Assembly: GCA_029255685.2 (NCBI GenBank)
Contig: CM055312.2
Span: 2,070,649-2,134,648, forward strand
Source of the DNA: Silene conica
Taxonomy: Eukaryota > Streptophyta > Magnoliopsida > Caryophyllales > Caryophyllaceae
Reading direction: 5' to 3'
Length of the DNA stretch: 64,000 bases
A program made the position numbers and the translations under genes. The number at the start of each line of letters is the position of its first letter. The stretch's first letter is position 1. Below the pieces are notes generated by a model. That model saw nothing but the letters and a program-made list of their open reading frames with translations, had not been told where the DNA came from and did not search any database. Below are positions 61,716-64,000 of the stretch, one piece after another.

Positions 61716-62741
61716 ATGAGAATTAGAGGGACACCACTGGAACGCACGCGAAAATTGACAAAAGAAGAATGTGAAGCTGCAACACAAGGAAATGTAGCCT
61801 TCCTTAAGGAACAACTGGTCTCCTTAGGAATTACTTTCTTGGTTTCGCAAACACCTAAGGGAGGGAACATCCTTCATATATTAGTGAAATACATGGGAAA
61901 TACTATTGACGATGTTAGCGAAGCTAAAGATTTCTTAGGACAAGCAATACAATTGGTACCCTCACTCATCAGTCAACAAGACCGTGATGGAGATACTCTT
62001 GTTCATGTCATTGCGAGCGGGGTAGTCGGCTCATCAAGAACACTGAATATTATTTGTAAGTATTTTGATAAGGTGCGAGAAGAGGCCGGGTATGATACGG
62101 GAGATAGGCTCCCCTTGTTGCCTTGGAGATTGAAGAACGTCAGAGGCGATATGCAATTTCGAACATGCTGCGATTAGAAATCAAAATTATGATGCCGCGT
62201 TGAAGTTGCTGGAGTTGGATGAGGAGGTGGCTGACTACGTCAATAACCGTAATGAGAACCCTCTTCATCTTATTTGCCACCATAGCGGTATGTATTAAGG
62301 TATCTTCTTCGTGTATTAAATTAACAGTAGGTCTTTTGAGTGACCGCCTTTTAATAAGCTTATTGAGAGATTATTGTACAAATTTAAGAAAAAGTGGTAC
62401 TAAAAGTAATAAAATGGGTACAAATCATGATTTAAAATAAAATGAGTACATTTATTATGTAAATAGGTACGAAACTACTATGCTATGATCAATGACAAAA
62501 GGTCACAAAATACAAATAAAGGGGTACAAAAGGATGGTCTCTCAATAATTTATTGAAATATCGTCTCTCTCAAGTTTTAGTGTTAAATTAAATGGTCACC
62601 TGTTAGCTGCGACTAAAACGGGTTAAATATATCTCACTTGCATAGATAAGACATATTTTTTTGCTAATATCCAGGCATTTTGCTTTTGTGTTATATATAA
62701 AATGGTAGTTATTTGACCCGTTTTATTTATTACTTTAAATG

Positions 62742-62893
62742 GATATGCTTGGTTTGAAACAAGAATTTGTGAACTAATATAACCGTTTTAAGACTAAAAC
62801 GGGTCAAATAAATTTCTATAAACGGGTAAAAAAAACGGATATAACCGTTTTATTGCTTCAAACAGATATGCTTGGTTTGAAACAAGAATTTCT
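62742..62893 (+). repeat. Direct repeats with ACGGGT/CCGTTTT words
   Basis: GATATGCTTGGTTTGAAACA occurs at 62743 and 62866, with AAAACGGG and CCGTTTTA words around. In the intron 62288-63740 of ankyrin gene 2. Confidence 0.7.
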
Positions 62894-63154
62894 GTTACTA
62901 TAAAATAAAACCGTCTTACGCAAGATTTATATGAGTATCGTACCTCTAATACAAATTTAATTAAGTTTATATGAAAATTTTTTGAGCTTTAACAATTTTT
63001 CTTGCCCTATAATTTTTTAGTGTTAAAATTAAAATCTTTAGGTTTTATATATATTATTTTTGAGTTTCAATATAAGGTTTTGAATTACAATTTTTTTTTA
63101 TAAAGACGCTCATATTCTTTTCAATAGAGCTCGTAAAATATATGTATAAGCTCA

Positions 63155-63607
63155 CAGAGGCGTTCAATGATTTTAGGAGGCCCGGTTCCAATTACCAATT
63201 TGGGGCCCTAAATAGTACTTATTAACAAATAATATATTTTTTAAAATAATAAACCAAAAAAGTTGGTTTTTTTAGATGACAAAAATTAATTTTTTGTTGT
63301 TGTAATGAAGGTTATTAAAAATATATAATAGATCCAATTTTGTTTGGATAAAAAATAAAAAATTGAAAAAATATAAAAAAATAAAAAATTGAAAAAATAA
63401 AAAATTGAAAATGAGATTTGCTACCCAAGGGGATCGAACCCTGGACATCAGGTTGAAAGGTAATGCTCAAACCACTAGACCCAAACATATTAATTCAAAT
63501 TTAATACAACAAAAAGTTAATGTACTCTAAAAAGACTGAGTTTTGGGCCCCCAAAACTTTTGGGCCCGGTTCTTAGAACATGTTGAACGTGCTATTGGAC
63601 GCCCCTG
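63155..63607. mobile_element. hAT element with tRNA-like block (453 bp)
   Basis: Ends CAGAGGCGTTCAAT and inverted CAGGGGCGTCCAAT; perfect 8-bp direct repeat TAAGCTCA (63147-63154, 63608-63615). Minus strand 63485-63425 reads like a tRNA: GGTCTAGTGGTTTGAGC and GGGTTCGATCCCC. In the intron 62288-63740. Confidence 0.9.
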
Positions 63608-64000
63608 TAAGCTCAAATTCTTTGTTACGAGGCTCAAAATCTACAATAACAGATGTATATATTTGGTTGTATAATACTCTAATTGCTCCAAACATACATG
63701 TTTTAATGGGAATTAGTATTTATCCTTCATGAAAACACAGGTGAAAGTGAGTATGTTGGCCTTGAAAGATTAATAAACTGGTTGGTCAATTTAAAGGCCG
63801 ATCTACCATATATGCAAGACGAAGATGGTCTTACTCCGCTACTTGTCGCGGTTAAAAATGGCAGTGGCGCGATGATAAGAAAACTCTGGTTGCAGTTCCC
63901 TGACTGTCGAACAGCTGCTGATTTTCAAGGGCGGAGATTTTGGCATTTGTTTGTACGTCAACCTATTGAACAAAACCCTCATTCAGATATCGACTTTGGG

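Larger units (their letters stand above)
58038..64000 (+). pseudogene. Ankyrin gene 2: frameshifted ACD6-like paralogue, runs off right edge
   Basis: Tandem copy of the gene at 49551. Coding blocks 58038-58551, 59221-59723, 61716-62287 and 63741 to the edge. The first (MSNLMEKEVYNAAVNGDLTI) and second agree in phase with gene 1. A GT-AG intron 59724-61715 sits between RQLEE and MRIRGTPLERTRKLTKEE, where gene 1 is uninterrupted. In the third block 62151-62163 has 13 bases where gene 1 has 9, giving a stop at 62175; similarity resumes at once in the next frame (HAAIRNQNYDAALKLLELD), and the block is 3n+2 instead of 3n+1 long. The fourth block (MQDEDGLTPLLVAV) is open to the end; the PGG domain would lie outside. 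Could be a true pseudogene, a truncated expressed protein, or a sequencing error. Confidence 0.85.

Noticed and set aside
33236..63485. tRNA genes at the A/B-box matches
   Set aside because: No complete cloverleaf could be drawn; all lie inside transposons or SINEs.
1..64000. CRISPR array or bacterial-type system
   Set aside because: Repeats are transposon-derived and irregularly spaced; gene structure is eukaryotic.

Overview
The window is nuclear DNA of a flowering plant. Genes are split by many GT-AG introns, proteins belong to plant-specific families (callose synthase, REM-type B3 factors, ankyrin-PGG proteins), and the space between and inside genes is filled with AT-rich sequence and short transposons (hAT, Stowaway, Tourist, Mutator-like, SINE, solo LTR). 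A eudicot is likely. The repeat flavour reminds me of Caryophyllales/Amaranthaceae, but that is recollection, not proof. No bacterial, organellar or viral gene was seen.

Region 1 (1-30263, minus strand): one giant gene, a callose synthase best matched to CALS10/GSL8. I traced 42 consecutive exons (1493 codons, reading frame unbroken) from the ATG at 30263 to an exon at 15-62. The last ~400 residues lie beyond the left edge. Coding exons total only 4.5 kb of 30 kb; introns carry a solo LTR with a nested Stowaway, a SINE with a 15-bp target duplication, PIF/Harbinger, hAT and MULE MITEs, and several local tandem duplications. Two introns use GC instead of GT as donor.

Region 2 (30264-36029): the gap between the divergent CALS10 and first B3 gene. 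It holds fold-back elements, two hAT elements with exact 8-bp target duplications, and a GC-rich fold-back core close to the B3 promoter.

Region 3 (36030-46948, plus strand): two tandem B3 (REM-like) transcription-factor genes. The first encodes 520 residues with a B3 domain at each end. The second has an intact first B3 domain but its last exon is frameshifted and internally deleted, so the second B3 domain is lost. Both share a C-x3-C-x3-H motif and an acidic REDDRD motif outside the B3 domains.

Region 4 (49551-64000, plus strand): two tandem ankyrin-repeat genes. The first is complete (4 exons, 894 residues, two fused ankyrin modules plus a C-terminal PGG membrane domain, ACD6-like). The second is a paralogue running off the right edge; it carries a net +1 frameshift and has a ~2-kb intron exactly at the junction of the two ankyrin modules, where the first gene has none. 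Twice in this region a Tourist-type MITE is itself interrupted by the same long-terminal-inverted-repeat MULE family.

No operon-like cooperation is expected. The genes are three independent families: callose deposition, transcription control, and membrane-anchored ankyrin signalling/defence (the last by family analogy only).
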